Shown here in pieces: positions 16,295-24,306 of a stretch of DNA of 64,000 bases (its first letter is position 1; every line of letters starts with the position of its first letter). Location of the stretch: NCBI GenBank assembly GCA_017461345.1, contig JAFTYP010000002.1, forward strand, positions 62,001 to 126,000, read 5' to 3'. The notes under the pieces were generated by a model. It ran no database searches. It was given only the letters and a program-made list of their open reading frames with translations, and was not told the origin of the DNA. Position numbers and translations under genes: made by a program. The stretch comes from Bacteroidaceae bacterium (GTDB taxonomy: Bacteria > Bacteroidota > Bacteroidia > Bacteroidales > Bacteroidaceae).

Positions 16295-17680
16295 TTAGTA
16301 TTCGGTTATCTTCCATTCTTTTGGCGCTACGAAGCCTTTCTGTCCTTTTCCAAAAGGAATTTCCTTCTGATATGGCACGATGGCGTCGCCCTCCTGTATT
16401 GTGCGACGCAGTTGGCTAACCCTTTCCGGATCTTCGTAGATACGACCTTCTCGTTTTTCTGATGGATTCTTTTGGATGTCTGTAATGAAATCTTTTTGGA
16501 GTCGCATGTGCTGATTTGCCAGAATGAGCTTGTATTGTGCACAGACTCCGGCTCCGCATCCAAGGTAGAAATCACGATCTATCTGTTCTTTTTCTCCTTT
16601 AAGTACGCTAAAGATACTGATGCCGTCGTAGGGATTTTTAGGTGTCTCTTTTATTTCTACAATGTCTGCCAAGGTGGGCAGAATGTCTACAAAGCCTGTG
16701 ACTTGGTCGAGTTTGCGATTGCCCTGCCGAAAGGCTTTCTTCCAGTAAATGCCTGCCACTGTACGTACGCCGCCTTCCCATTCGTCAAACTTCGACCCTC
16801 TCAACGGTCGGTTTACAGAATAGGGTTCCATGCCGGGCACTCCGCCATTATCGCTGAAGAAGAGGATGAGGGTGTTGTCCCATTCTCCGCTTTCGCTGAT
16901 GGCTTGCAGAATTGCTCCTATGCCTTTGTCCATACGTGAGACCATGGCTCGGTATGTCCATCCTTTTTGATCTTTAGGGGGGAGGGAGTCGAATTCTTCT
17001 TTGCTTATGAACTTGCGTATTTCTTCTTCGGGAGCTTGATAGGGCGAATGGGGTGCGTTGAAGCAGGTGTAGATGAAATAGGGGCCTTCCTTGGCATATT
17101 CTTTTATGCAACGTGCCGACTCTGCTGCAATGAGGTCGGTGGAGTAGCCTTTCTCGTAGCAGGATTCCCAATCGTCGTGCCAGTCCAGTTCTTTCTCGCG
17201 TGTATGTTCGAAGTAGTCTATGGCACCATTCAGTGCGCCATGGAAATGTGTGAAGCCTCGGTTTAGGGGATAATAGCGTTGCTTGCTGTGACCCATGTGC
17301 CATTTGCCGATGGCTGCCCGGTGGGCATATCCATTTCGTCCCAGCACATCGGCCATGGTTTCTTCCTCTACAGGAAGGCCATAGTCACGCCACGGGGGAA
17401 TTACTGTTTCGCGTATGCCAAACCTATTGGGATACCGTCCTGTCATGAGTCCGCATCTGGTTGGCGAACTGACAGGGGCTGTATAGAATCTGTCCAGCTC
17501 GATACCTTCGTTGAGAATACGGTCTATGTTGGGAGTTGGGATGACGCTGCCGTGGTGACTTACGTCGCCCCACCCCAGGTCGTCTGCTACGATAATGACG
17601 ATGTTGGGCCTGTCCGTCTGTGCCATTCCCACCATTGGAAGCAGCGTTGCCGATGATAGTAAAAGCTGTTTTGTTCTCAT
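16295..17680 (-). CDS. Ser-type sulfatase (S1 family, arylsulfatase-B-like), first gene of the operon
   Basis: I use ATG 17680 (MRTKQLLLSSATLLPMVGMA, signal peptide); ATG 17698 would add MKRLVI and is possible. Motifs: VADDLGWGDVSHHGS, PVSSPTRCGLMTGRYP (active-site SSPTR, Ser type), AAIGKWHMGHS, ARSB-like substrate-loop region GALNGAIDYFEHTREKELDW, CFNAPHSPYQAP and LFFSDNGGVPG. The ARSB-like form suggests a galactose- or GalNAc-type sulfate ester, but this is only a resemblance. It leads the operon of four sulfatases ending at 11016. No sulfatase-maturing radical-SAM enzyme (anSME) lies in the window, so it must be supplied from elsewhere. Confidence 0.88.
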   Translation of the reverse strand: MRTKQLLLSSATLLPMVGMAQTDRPNIVIIVADDLGWGDVSHHGSVIPTPNIDRILNEGIELDRFYTAPVSSPTRCGLMTGRYPNRFGIRETVIPPWRDYGLPVEEETMADVLGRNGYAHRAAIGKWHMGHSKQRYYPLNRGFTHFHGALNGAIDYFEHTREKELDWHDDWESCYEKGYSTDLIAAESARCIKEYAKEGPYFIYTCFNAPHSPYQAPEEEIRKFISKEEFDSLPPKDQKGWTYRAMVSRMDKGIGAILQAISESGEWDNTLILFFSDNGGVPGMEPYSVNRPLRGSKFDEWEGGVRTVAGIYWKKAFRQGNRKLDQVTGFVDILPTLADIVEIKETPKNPYDGISIFSVLKGEKEQIDRDFYLGCGAGVCAQYKLILANQHMRLQKDFITDIQKNPSEKREGRIYEDPERVSQLRRTIQEGDAIVPYQKEIPFGKGQKGFVAPKEWKITEY

Positions 17681-17712
17681 AATAACCAATCGTTTCATGG
17701 GGGGCTGTCCGA

Positions 17713-17827
17713 AACATGGCAGTCGAGGTCTGGAAACATGGCGTGCCTTTCCGGGCAAAAAGGTTAAGCATTATGGGCGGAAAGGTTAACCTTTATGGGC
17801 AGAAAAGCAGTAGATGTTTTTGTACCA
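17713..17827. repeat. 22-bp-period palindromic-core array C (mixed cores)
   Basis: Five units start at 17718 (GGCAGTCGAGGT), 17740 (GGCGTGCC), 17762 (GGTTAAGC), 17784 (GGTTAACC) and 17806 (AGCAGTAGATGTT), all at 22-bp steps. It shows that three different core types occupy the same register in one array. Confidence 0.9.
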
Positions 17828-18012
17828 CCCTTTGCATGTTACTCTACAGCAACGTCCCCGTTGCCACAATCGCCTCGAATACACACCCTTACACGATCAT
17901 TGCCTTTTCCCCTCAGGTCGTCAAACCTGCAAGGAAAGGAACATCTGTTCCCTCCGCAACACCTCCGTATTACACCAATATGATTTTTTCTTTTTCTTTG
18001 GATTCCGTGCTA

Positions 18013-18020
18013 CAAAGATA
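18013..18020 (-). promoter_or_regulatory. Possible -7 box for the sulfatase operon
   Basis: The minus strand has TATCTTTG with TTTC (not TTTG) 20 bp upstream at 18044-18041. It is the only box of this form I noticed upstream of the operon; the long distance to the start codon makes it tentative. Confidence 0.33.
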
Positions 18021-18193
18021 ACATTTTATATTATATACACGAAACTTTGCAGAAAATTATATGCCAAAATATCTGGTAAACAAATCCATTCATTGCTTGC
18101 CAACAAAACAGAACGCCAATAAAACTGAACTAATCCATGTGATATACCCCGACCAGGGCGCAGAAAAATTATTTCCGGAGAACGGGAAAAGCA

Positions 18194-21172
18194 TCAGAAG
18201 CCGAAGGGGAAGTCATCGTCGTCTTCGACGCTTTCGCCTTCCTCGGAAGCCTCTTCCGCAGCCTCTCGCTTATCCAATTCATCGGGATCGAGAATCTCCA
18301 GGTCGGCAGGAACGTCAATCTTCAAGTCCTCCGGCACCTCGAGCGGAGCAAAATTCTTGTCGTAGAACTCCGTGTAATCGTCGAAACTGAACTCCTTGCC
18401 TATCATCTTCAGGTTCTCATCGGAGATAAGAAGAGTACGTATTCCCTCAAGACGGGTGCGCATACGGCTGTCGGCATAAAGTTTCTGTGCATAGGCATGC
18501 ACTTCGTCATACGCCAGGAAGCCACGGATAATCATCATGCTCAAACCGGCATCGGCCAGAATCTCCATGTCGAAGTTGCGCGCCGTGTAGTTCGTGAAAT
18601 TGTAATGCGCCATTTCGAAGATAAGCATGTTCTCGTTGATGCCGCCTGTCGGGTAAGCCAACACAAAGCAGAAGTCGCTGTATCGATTGTCACTCAACTG
18701 CGGAACAGCACCCGTACTGTCGTTCGACTCCGTGCGTGCTCTACGGCTCCATATGCTGCTTGCATCATAGCGGTCGTCCATCAACAAGCGTCCTTCGTCG
18801 AGACCCTTCACAATAGCCGATGCCAACTCCGTCACCTCTTCCTTCGGGAACTTCTGCACAACATCACGAAGTGTCACCATAAACGTATCACGCTCACCGC
18901 CATAAAGAGAACTCATGGCACGAATGAACATCATGCGAGCACGGTGAGGTCCCTGCGGGAAGTTCTCGGTGCTGAACTGATAGTGCTCCTCAACCTTATC
19001 ATATTCTTCTGCCTGATAAGCACCGTATGCCTCCGCATAGATGCTGTCCTCGACGTGTTTCCCCTTACGGGCAATCATTTCATAATTAGGATTGCCCAGC
19101 AAAGCGGCAAGTTTAGCATCCGGGAAATCCTCCAGAAGATAACCGCGGAACTCTTCTGCGCTCGCCACATCGTTCAATCTGCCGTAGAGCAAGAAGAGAT
19201 GATAGAAGATATTGTCTGTACCTTCGTGTTCGGGGAAGTCATTAAGGAACCTCACCATCGTGCGCTCCGCCAGCGGGAAGTTCTCCAGTTGCTCTTGCTC
19301 AAGAATACCCGCATTGTACAAAGCATCGCCAAGCAAACGGTTAGACTCCGCCATTTGCTCCTCGGTAAAAGGTATCTGCTTAAGGTAGTATTCACGTTCG
19401 TGAGGGTCGTTTGCCAGAGAATCCTTGCGAGCCTGGTCGGCAGCAATGAGGCTATCGGCTGCCGCGCTGTTGGCTGCGCCGAAAAGGCTGTCGGCTGCCG
19501 CTTCGTCGTACTCGTAGTCTTCCACATCCTCTCCCATGCTCCTGAGGAGTTCCTGCTTGTTGCTGATACGCCAGAAGTCCTCGTTAGGACGCATTCCCCA
19601 ACGCTTTTGGAACTCCTGAACACCACTGCGAACAGTCGTGGGGTTGTAGAAATACCAGTCGCCCTGCTGCTGAGAGCCAAACGAATTAAGGTCTGTTGCA
19701 AGGTTATTCTTGCCTGTTCCGCCCGCAGCATTGCCCCCTGCCGCAGCATTATTATTGGCATTCGGATTCAAGGTGCCGTTTGCAGCAGCCTGCTTGGCCT
19801 CTTCCTTCTCCTTCTTAAACAGTTCGGCAATGACACGATCGATGGCTGCAAGATAGACCTCCTCCGGGCTTTGTGCCAAAACCTGCAGGCTGTCTTGCAG
19901 TTTTATGGTGCTCAAATGCGGCTCCAACTCACTTAGAATCTTACTGCGCCGCTCTGTTTCCTTGTATTCGACGTGTTCCTTATCGAGTGCGCCGACACAC
20001 TGTTTGTAGGTACGTGCTGCGTCTATGTAGTTTTCTTGTTCCCAATATAACTGGCTCAAGTGCAAGAGGAGTGTCGCTTTGTCCGGACCATTCTTCTTGC
20101 TTTCCTTCAGACCTTTTTCCCAGGCGTAGATGCAATGTGTCGTATCCTCGTTGCTGAGATAGATGTTGCCCATTGCATAATAGACCTTGTCGAGGTAGTC
20201 TTTGTTCTTGTCGCTCTTTGCCATGCGCTTGAGCCATGCTATCATTTGGCGGAACTTGCCTTTGTGCATGACCTCTGTCTGCATGATGCGAGCGTTGAAG
20301 GCTACTTCGTAAGGGGGATTGGCGCGTATGACTTTAGAGAGTGCCTTATAGGCCATCGTGTCTCGTCCTGTTTCGTGATAGAGTTGGGCGAGCAGGAAGT
20401 TGAGGCGTGCTTTAGGCAGTTTCCCGCGTGTTGACTGTATTGTGTTCTTCAGATGGGGTATGGCCTTGCTGTATTGCTGTGTGAGAATGTAGTAGGCAGC
20501 CTTGGTGTTTTCCACTTCTTTCTGTCCCTTGAGTGGGATACTATCCCTTTTCATTTTGTTCAAGAGGTCTTCTGCATCGTAAGGCCAATTGAGGGCAATG
20601 TAGCATCGTGCCAGTCGTGCTTTGGCTACGGAGGTAATGTCTGGCTGTGTGCTGTAGAGCCGAAGGATGTAGTTATATGTTGATGCTGCCTCGAAGAACT
20701 CGCCTTTTTGGAATTGTGCGTCTGCCATCATGAGCCATGCATGATGCATATATGGGTTGAATTCCTTGCGGGCGAGGAATTCTTTCTCCTTTTCTGTGCG
20801 TTTTTTATTGCCTTTGATGACGGGACGTTTCTTGATGCTGTGCACCTTAATGGCTTTCTCGCACTTGGTGATGGCTGTTTCGAAGTTGCTTTTTCCCATG
20901 GCTGCTGTTGCTTTGTTGGTGCAGATGTACATGGGAAGGAGTTCGTTGAAGTTGTCCTTATGGCTTTTGTATTGTGCGTCGGTGCCTTCGAGATATGCCA
21001 CTTCGCCGTTGTAGAGTGTGTTGTAATGTGCGGTAAGGGCGTGGTAGGCACGTGTGGCGGGTGTGTTTTTCTTGGTGGAGCAGGAGACGAGCAGCACGAG
21101 CATTGTGACGACACCCATCGCGATGCGATGTGTGGCATGCTGCTTTTTGCTATGATGTTTCTGCTTTTCCAT
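18194..21172 (-). CDS. porW: PorW/SprE-like TPR lipoprotein of the type IX secretion system
   Basis: The 992-residue protein begins with a basic region and the hydrophobic stretch VVTMLVLLVSC, with a lipobox Cys at residue 31, so it is an outer-membrane lipoprotein. Tetratricopeptide-type helices fill residues about 40-450 (ARAYHALTAHYNTLYNGEVAYLEG, ATAAMGKSNFETAITKCEKA, PYDAEDLLNKMK). A low-complexity Asn/Ala/Gly linker (about 470-500) leads to a second helical half (GDWYFYNPTTVRSGVQEFQK, AEYYKIPFTEEQM-like region) and a very acidic C-end (EDDDDFPFGF). This form and length match SprE/PorW, needed for T9SS secretion and gliding in other Bacteroidetes. It follows aroA and a small membrane protein and is probably co-transcribed with them. 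Gene name is by resemblance. Confidence 0.8.
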   Translation of the reverse strand: MEKQKHHSKKQHATHRIAMGVVTMLVLLVSCSTKKNTPATRAYHALTAHYNTLYNGEVAYLEGTDAQYKSHKDNFNELLPMYICTNKATAAMGKSNFETAITKCEKAIKVHSIKKRPVIKGNKKRTEKEKEFLARKEFNPYMHHAWLMMADAQFQKGEFFEAASTYNYILRLYSTQPDITSVAKARLARCYIALNWPYDAEDLLNKMKRDSIPLKGQKEVENTKAAYYILTQQYSKAIPHLKNTIQSTRGKLPKARLNFLLAQLYHETGRDTMAYKALSKVIRANPPYEVAFNARIMQTEVMHKGKFRQMIAWLKRMAKSDKNKDYLDKVYYAMGNIYLSNEDTTHCIYAWEKGLKESKKNGPDKATLLLHLSQLYWEQENYIDAARTYKQCVGALDKEHVEYKETERRSKILSELEPHLSTIKLQDSLQVLAQSPEEVYLAAIDRVIAELFKKEKEEAKQAAANGTLNPNANNNAAAGGNAAGGTGKNNLATDLNSFGSQQQGDWYFYNPTTVRSGVQEFQKRWGMRPNEDFWRISNKQELLRSMGEDVEDYEYDEAAADSLFGAANSAAADSLIAADQARKDSLANDPHEREYYLKQIPFTEEQMAESNRLLGDALYNAGILEQEQLENFPLAERTMVRFLNDFPEHEGTDNIFYHLFLLYGRLNDVASAEEFRGYLLEDFPDAKLAALLGNPNYEMIARKGKHVEDSIYAEAYGAYQAEEYDKVEEHYQFSTENFPQGPHRARMMFIRAMSSLYGGERDTFMVTLRDVVQKFPKEEVTELASAIVKGLDEGRLLMDDRYDASSIWSRRARTESNDSTGAVPQLSDNRYSDFCFVLAYPTGGINENMLIFEMAHYNFTNYTARNFDMEILADAGLSMMIIRGFLAYDEVHAYAQKLYADSRMRTRLEGIRTLLISDENLKMIGKEFSFDDYTEFYDKNFAPLEVPEDLKIDVPADLEILDPDELDKREAAEEASEEGESVEDDDDFPFGF

Positions 21173-21203
21173 ACCTTATTATATAACGTGCGTGCGCGTG
21201 GTT

Positions 21204-21602
21204 TTATTGCCTTCGTTCGCCTACAATGAGGAAAACCTCGTCTTTTATGTCGTCGGGCAGGAGGATTTGGCGCAGTTCGAGGCTACGCACCCAGCCTGCC
21301 ACTTCGTCGCTCCGCATGGTGTAGAGCACTTCGCGGAACTCCTCTACCTCGTCGGTGGTGTAGTCTGTTCGGCCACGGAAGCGGTCGAGTTCTTCGTCGT
21401 TGTAGTATTCGACGTTTTTACTGATGCCGGCCAGGAGGCTGTCTTTCTCGCAGACTTCGTGTTGTCCGCAGCATTCAGCGTCTTGTTTCTTTTGTTCCGC
21501 TTCGAGTCGTGCCTTGTCTTTTTCGGTTTTCTGGAAGTAGCCGAAGAGTGCAGCGATGCAGCCGAGCACGAGTATTGATATGATGGAAATGGTTAGGAAC
21601 AT
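21204..21602 (-). CDS. Small membrane-anchored protein with CCGxHxxC motif, function unknown
   Basis: I cannot name this 132-residue protein. Residues 1-22 (MFLTISIISILVLGCIAALFG) form one N-terminal membrane helix, followed by a charged helix (EKDKARLEAEQKKQDAE), then CCGQHEVCEKDSLL, a likely metal- or redox-binding cluster near residue 45. The soluble C-terminal part (about 60-132) has a helical look with ELDRFRGRTDYTTDEVEEF and WVRSLELRQILLPDDIKDE. It starts 10 bp downstream of aroA and ends 31 bp before porW, so the three look like one operon. The link to T9SS or to envelope function is inferred from position only. Confidence 0.65.
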   Translation of the reverse strand: MFLTISIISILVLGCIAALFGYFQKTEKDKARLEAEQKKQDAECCGQHEVCEKDSLLAGISKNVEYYNDEELDRFRGRTDYTTDEVEEFREVLYTMRSDEVAGWVRSLELRQILLPDDIKDEVFLIVGERRQ

Positions 21603-21612
21603 GGTTAGGGTT

Positions 21613-22881
21613 TTATTTCAGCGCGGTGAAGTCATTCCAAAAGTTGGGGTATGATTTGCTGACCACTTCGGGATGGGCGATGCAGACGTTGCCTTGTTTC
21701 ATGCAGACGGGTGCGAAGGCCATTGCCATACGGTGGTCTTCGTAGGTCTCGATGACGGGGTTGTTCTCTGCCTGGCAACGTTCTCCGTCCCAATAGACCA
21801 CGCTGTCTCCGTCTTCGTGGACAACGTATCCGAGTTTGCGGAGTTCTGTGCAGAGTGCTGCCGTACGGTCTGTTTCTTTTATTTTCAGGCTTGCCAGTCC
21901 GCTGAAGCGGAATGTTGTGCCGAGCATGGTGCAGGCGACGATGAATGTCTGGGCGAGATCGGGCTGGGCGGCGAAGTCGAGTTCGAGATGTGTGCATGGC
22001 TTTCCCGAACGTGTCAGGCGGACGGTTTCCGTGCCGTCGTCTTGGCCGACGAACGATGTCTCTACGCCTAACGGACGGAACATTTCGGCAATGTGGCTGT
22101 CGCCCTGCAGGCTCTTGCGGAAGAGGCCCGGAAGACAGACGGAAGGTGCCTCGTCGGCGGTGAGTGCAACCATCTCGTACCAGTAACTGGCAGCGCTCCA
22201 GTCGCTCTCCACCTCGTAGGGTTTTGGGGTGTAACCGCCTGGTTCTACGCGCAGCGTGGCCGTCGAAGGCACCCAGGCGGCACGGGCTCCGAAGTGTGCC
22301 ATGATGGCCAAAGTCATGTCGATGTAGGGGCGACTGGCTATGTGCCCGACGAGGTTCAACGTCAAACCGTCCGTGAGCATGGGGGCAATCATGAGCAATG
22401 CGCTGACATCCTGGCTGCTGACATCGGCAGGCAGCGAGAGTGTTCCGCCCGTAAGCCTTTTACCCGAGATGCGGAGCGGCGGGAAGCCTTCCTCGCCGGC
22501 ATACTCCACGTCGGCGCCAAGCGAGCGCAGTGCGTCCACGAGAATACCGATGGGGCGATGCTTCATGCGTTCCGTTCCGGTGATGATGTGCGTGCCCGGC
22601 GTGACACAAAGATAAGCCGTCAGGAAACGCATGGCTGTGCCGGCAGCCCCGATGTCTATCACCTCGGGCATATCCGAAAGGGCAGCCATCATCGCCTCCG
22701 TGTCGTCGCAGTCGGAAAGGTTGGCGATTGCCGTATGCAGAGCCTGTCGGGAGAGGCAATCCGGGCGTGTCAGAGCATACGTGATGAGCGCCCTTGCCGA
22801 GATACTTTTGCTGGCCGGCAAATCTATTTCCACACGGAGTCTTTCGGGAGCCGTCAGCGTCAATACCGATGTCTTCTGCAT
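21613..22881 (-). CDS. aroA: 3-phosphoshikimate 1-carboxyvinyltransferase (EPSP synthase)
   Basis: AroA joins shikimate-3-phosphate and phosphoenolpyruvate in aromatic amino-acid synthesis in the cytoplasm. Visible motifs: LPASKSISARALI (substrate-binding Lys-Ser), GAAGTAMRFLTAYL, TGTERMKHRPIGILVDALRSLG, the segment DLAQTFIVACTMLG (catalytic Asp), LKIKETDR (catalytic Lys) and the closing EDHRMAMAFAP. The motif that is usually SSQ followed by an aromatic and Leu/Ile reads SSQDVSALLM here, a minor oddity. The length of 422 is usual for Bacteroidetes. The promoter at 22904-22934 lies directly upstream and overlaps the promoter of the divergent tRNA. First gene of an operon with the small membrane protein and porW. 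Confidence 0.94.
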   Translation of the reverse strand: MQKTSVLTLTAPERLRVEIDLPASKSISARALITYALTRPDCLSRQALHTAIANLSDCDDTEAMMAALSDMPEVIDIGAAGTAMRFLTAYLCVTPGTHIITGTERMKHRPIGILVDALRSLGADVEYAGEEGFPPLRISGKRLTGGTLSLPADVSSQDVSALLMIAPMLTDGLTLNLVGHIASRPYIDMTLAIMAHFGARAAWVPSTATLRVEPGGYTPKPYEVESDWSAASYWYEMVALTADEAPSVCLPGLFRKSLQGDSHIAEMFRPLGVETSFVGQDDGTETVRLTRSGKPCTHLELDFAAQPDLAQTFIVACTMLGTTFRFSGLASLKIKETDRTAALCTELRKLGYVVHEDGDSVVYWDGERCQAENNPVIETYEDHRMAMAFAPVCMKQGNVCIAHPEVVSKSYPNFWNDFTALK

Positions 22882-22903
22882 ACTTTTTTCAAACTTTAGG
22901 GCA

Positions 22904-22934
22904 CAAAGTTACGAAAAAGTTTGGTAGGAACAAA
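22904..22934 (-). promoter_or_regulatory. aroA promoter
   Basis: The minus strand has TTTG (22934-22931), 19 bp, then TAACTTTG (22911-22904), a full Bacteroidetes promoter 22 bp before the aroA start. It interleaves with the tRNA-Pro promoter on the other strand. Confidence 0.65.
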
Positions 22935-22951
22935 AAAAAGTCATACCTTTG
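22920..22951 (+). promoter_or_regulatory. tRNA-Pro promoter
   Basis: TTTG (22920-22923), a 20-bp spacer and TACCTTTG (22944-22951) form a near-ideal Bacteroidetes promoter ending 19 bp before the tRNA. Its -33 element lies inside the aroA promoter. Confidence 0.72.
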
Positions 22952-22970
22952 CACCATCAATCAAAAGGAA

Positions 22971-23043
22971 CGGGATGTAGCGCAGTTGGTAGCGCACACG
23001 TCTGGGGGGCGCGAGGTCGCAAGTTCGAGTCTTGTCATCCCGA
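22971..23043 (+). tRNA. tRNA-Pro (anticodon GGG)
   Basis: A 73-nt cloverleaf: acceptor stem CGGGATG / CATCCCG with perfect 7-bp pairing and discriminator A; D stem GCGC/GCGC; anticodon loop CTGGGGG with GGG at 34-36; T arm GCAAG-TTCGAGT-CTTGT. The anticodon stem has a weak A28-C42 opposition and a T31-G39 wobble. CCA is not encoded. GGG reads CCC and CCU proline codons. Flanked by its own promoter and a strong terminator. Confidence 0.93.
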
Positions 23044-23050
23044 CCTAAGA

Positions 23051-23094
23051 AAGAGCCGAAAGCCTAACAAGAGCATTCGGCTCTTTTTCTTTTT
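23051..23094 (+). terminator. Rho-independent terminator of tRNA-Pro
   Basis: The 10-bp stem AAGAGCCGAA / TTCGGCTCTT (23051-23060 with 23076-23085) with a 15-nt loop is followed by a T-rich run (TTTTTCTTTTT), 7 bp after the tRNA. Confidence 0.88.
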
Positions 23095-23154
23095 ATACAC
23101 CTCTCCACCCCACTCGGAGCAAGGCTTTTCCGCACACAACACACCGCTATAAAA

Positions 23155-23263
23155 ACAAAGGCGAGCCACTACCGAAATAATGGTTCGCCTAATCGGCCGG
23201 AATGGTTAACCTTTCCGGGCATAATGGTTAATCTGTTTGGCAATAATGGTTAACCTGTTTTTT
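23155..23263. repeat. 22-bp-period palindromic-core array D
   Basis: Five cores at 22-bp steps: 23160 (GGCGAGCC), 23182 (GGTTCGCC), 23204 (GGTTAACC), 23226 (GGTTAATC) and 23248 (GGTTAACC). The array ends within 10 bp of the stop of the thioredoxin-fold gene on the minus strand and begins about 65 bp after the tRNA terminator. Confidence 0.88.
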
Positions 23264-23267
23264 TGAC

Positions 23268-24296
23268 TTAAAACTGGTCCGCCGCCGACTGGATGTCCCT
23301 CACCCAGTTCGACCCCATGGCTGCAATGCGTCCGTCGGGCGCAACAAGCACAAAATAAGGCAGTTCCCTGATGCCCCATTGCTGCACGAGCGGACTGGAA
23401 AGGCAACGGAAGTCGCAATAACTGGGATAGTCTATGCTGTCTCGCTCCTCTATGCGTCTGAGTCTCTTCTCGTCGATGTCGAGCGAATAACTGATGAGGT
23501 TGATGTCCTTACCCCTACCCTTCATCTCACGATGCAGGCGTCTGGCACGATAGACGGCATTCTGGCTGCCACTCTTCCATGTTGCCCAAAAGGCAATGAG
23601 CAAGGGTTTGCCCTCGTAGTCGGCACGCTGTATAGTGCGCTCCTCCGCTCCATTACCGCCATGACCGGGCTTCAAGACAAGAGAGAAGTCGGGCAACGGT
23701 TCACCCACAAGCAGTTTGTCCTTGGCACGCACGTGTACGGCAAGTTTCGACAGGACAAGGTCGTCGGGGCAGGCACGGCTGAGGCTGTCGTACAACTCCG
23801 TAACCTCGCGGGCAGAAGTCGCCGTGTCGCAAAGGAAATAAGTCGTAAACAAATGGCGGCTCATCGTCAGCGTCGGATGCGCCAAGATGTAACTGCGAGC
23901 AATCGCCCGCGCTTCGTTTGCCGACTTGCCATTAGCCTCAAGTCGGAAGTCCGTATAGCATTCGTTGTCCTCCGAACCGCTTACCTTCACCTCGCTCAAG
24001 TTCTGTGCATCGCCCTCGATGCGAAGGTCTGCACCGGGAGTACCGAAGACAATGAGTTCCGACCTGTTCGGATAGAGAATATGCAAGGTAGCCGTCTCCT
24101 GAGTAGGCAGACTATACGAAAACGAACCGTCCTGGATGCGCAACGTATCCAAACGGTCCAGCCCCTCGTCGGAACTGTATATAAGGAATTCGCCCTGCTC
24201 CAGGTGCGCGAACTCCCCCTCGAGTCTGACCTCTCCGGGATGTCCTGTGCAACAGAGCAGGGCGAACGATATTGCTATGAAAACAAGGTTTTTCAC
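23268..24296 (-). CDS. Thioredoxin-fold lipoprotein (DUF4369/TlpA-like) lacking the CxxC active site
   Basis: The 342-residue protein begins MKNLVFIAISFALLCCTGHPG, a lipoprotein-type signal (LLCC). Residues about 22-110 resemble the DUF4369 beta domain (VRLEGEFAHLEQGEFLIYSS, LDTLRIQDGSFSYSL) that precedes thioredoxin domains in Bacteroidetes. The C-terminal AhpC/TlpA-like domain (about 200-342) has GEPLPDFSLVL, then LLIAFWATWKSGSQNAVYRARRL. In thiol-disulfide oxidoreductases the last motif would read WCxxC; here it is WKSGS, so the redox cysteines are gone. IRELPYFVLVAPDGRI is the usual cis-Pro segment. It is therefore unlikely to be a disulfide reductase; a binding or structural role is possible. 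It lies 10 bp downstream of the OmpA/TPR lipoprotein gene. Confidence 0.75.
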   Translation of the reverse strand: MKNLVFIAISFALLCCTGHPGEVRLEGEFAHLEQGEFLIYSSDEGLDRLDTLRIQDGSFSYSLPTQETATLHILYPNRSELIVFGTPGADLRIEGDAQNLSEVKVSGSEDNECYTDFRLEANGKSANEARAIARSYILAHPTLTMSRHLFTTYFLCDTATSAREVTELYDSLSRACPDDLVLSKLAVHVRAKDKLLVGEPLPDFSLVLKPGHGGNGAEERTIQRADYEGKPLLIAFWATWKSGSQNAVYRARRLHREMKGRGKDINLISYSLDIDEKRLRRIEERDSIDYPSYCDFRCLSSPLVQQWGIRELPYFVLVAPDGRIAAMGSNWVRDIQSAADQF

Positions 24297-24306
24297 CTTA
24301 CTTCAT

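Larger units (their letters stand above)
17681..18193. other. Intergenic region upstream of the sulfatase operon: array C and a possible promoter
   Basis: The 513 bp hold array C (17713-17827) and, on the minus strand, a TATCTTTG box at 18020-18013. If that box is used, the sulfatase mRNA has a leader of more than 300 nt that includes the array. I see no coding sequence. Confidence 0.5.
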
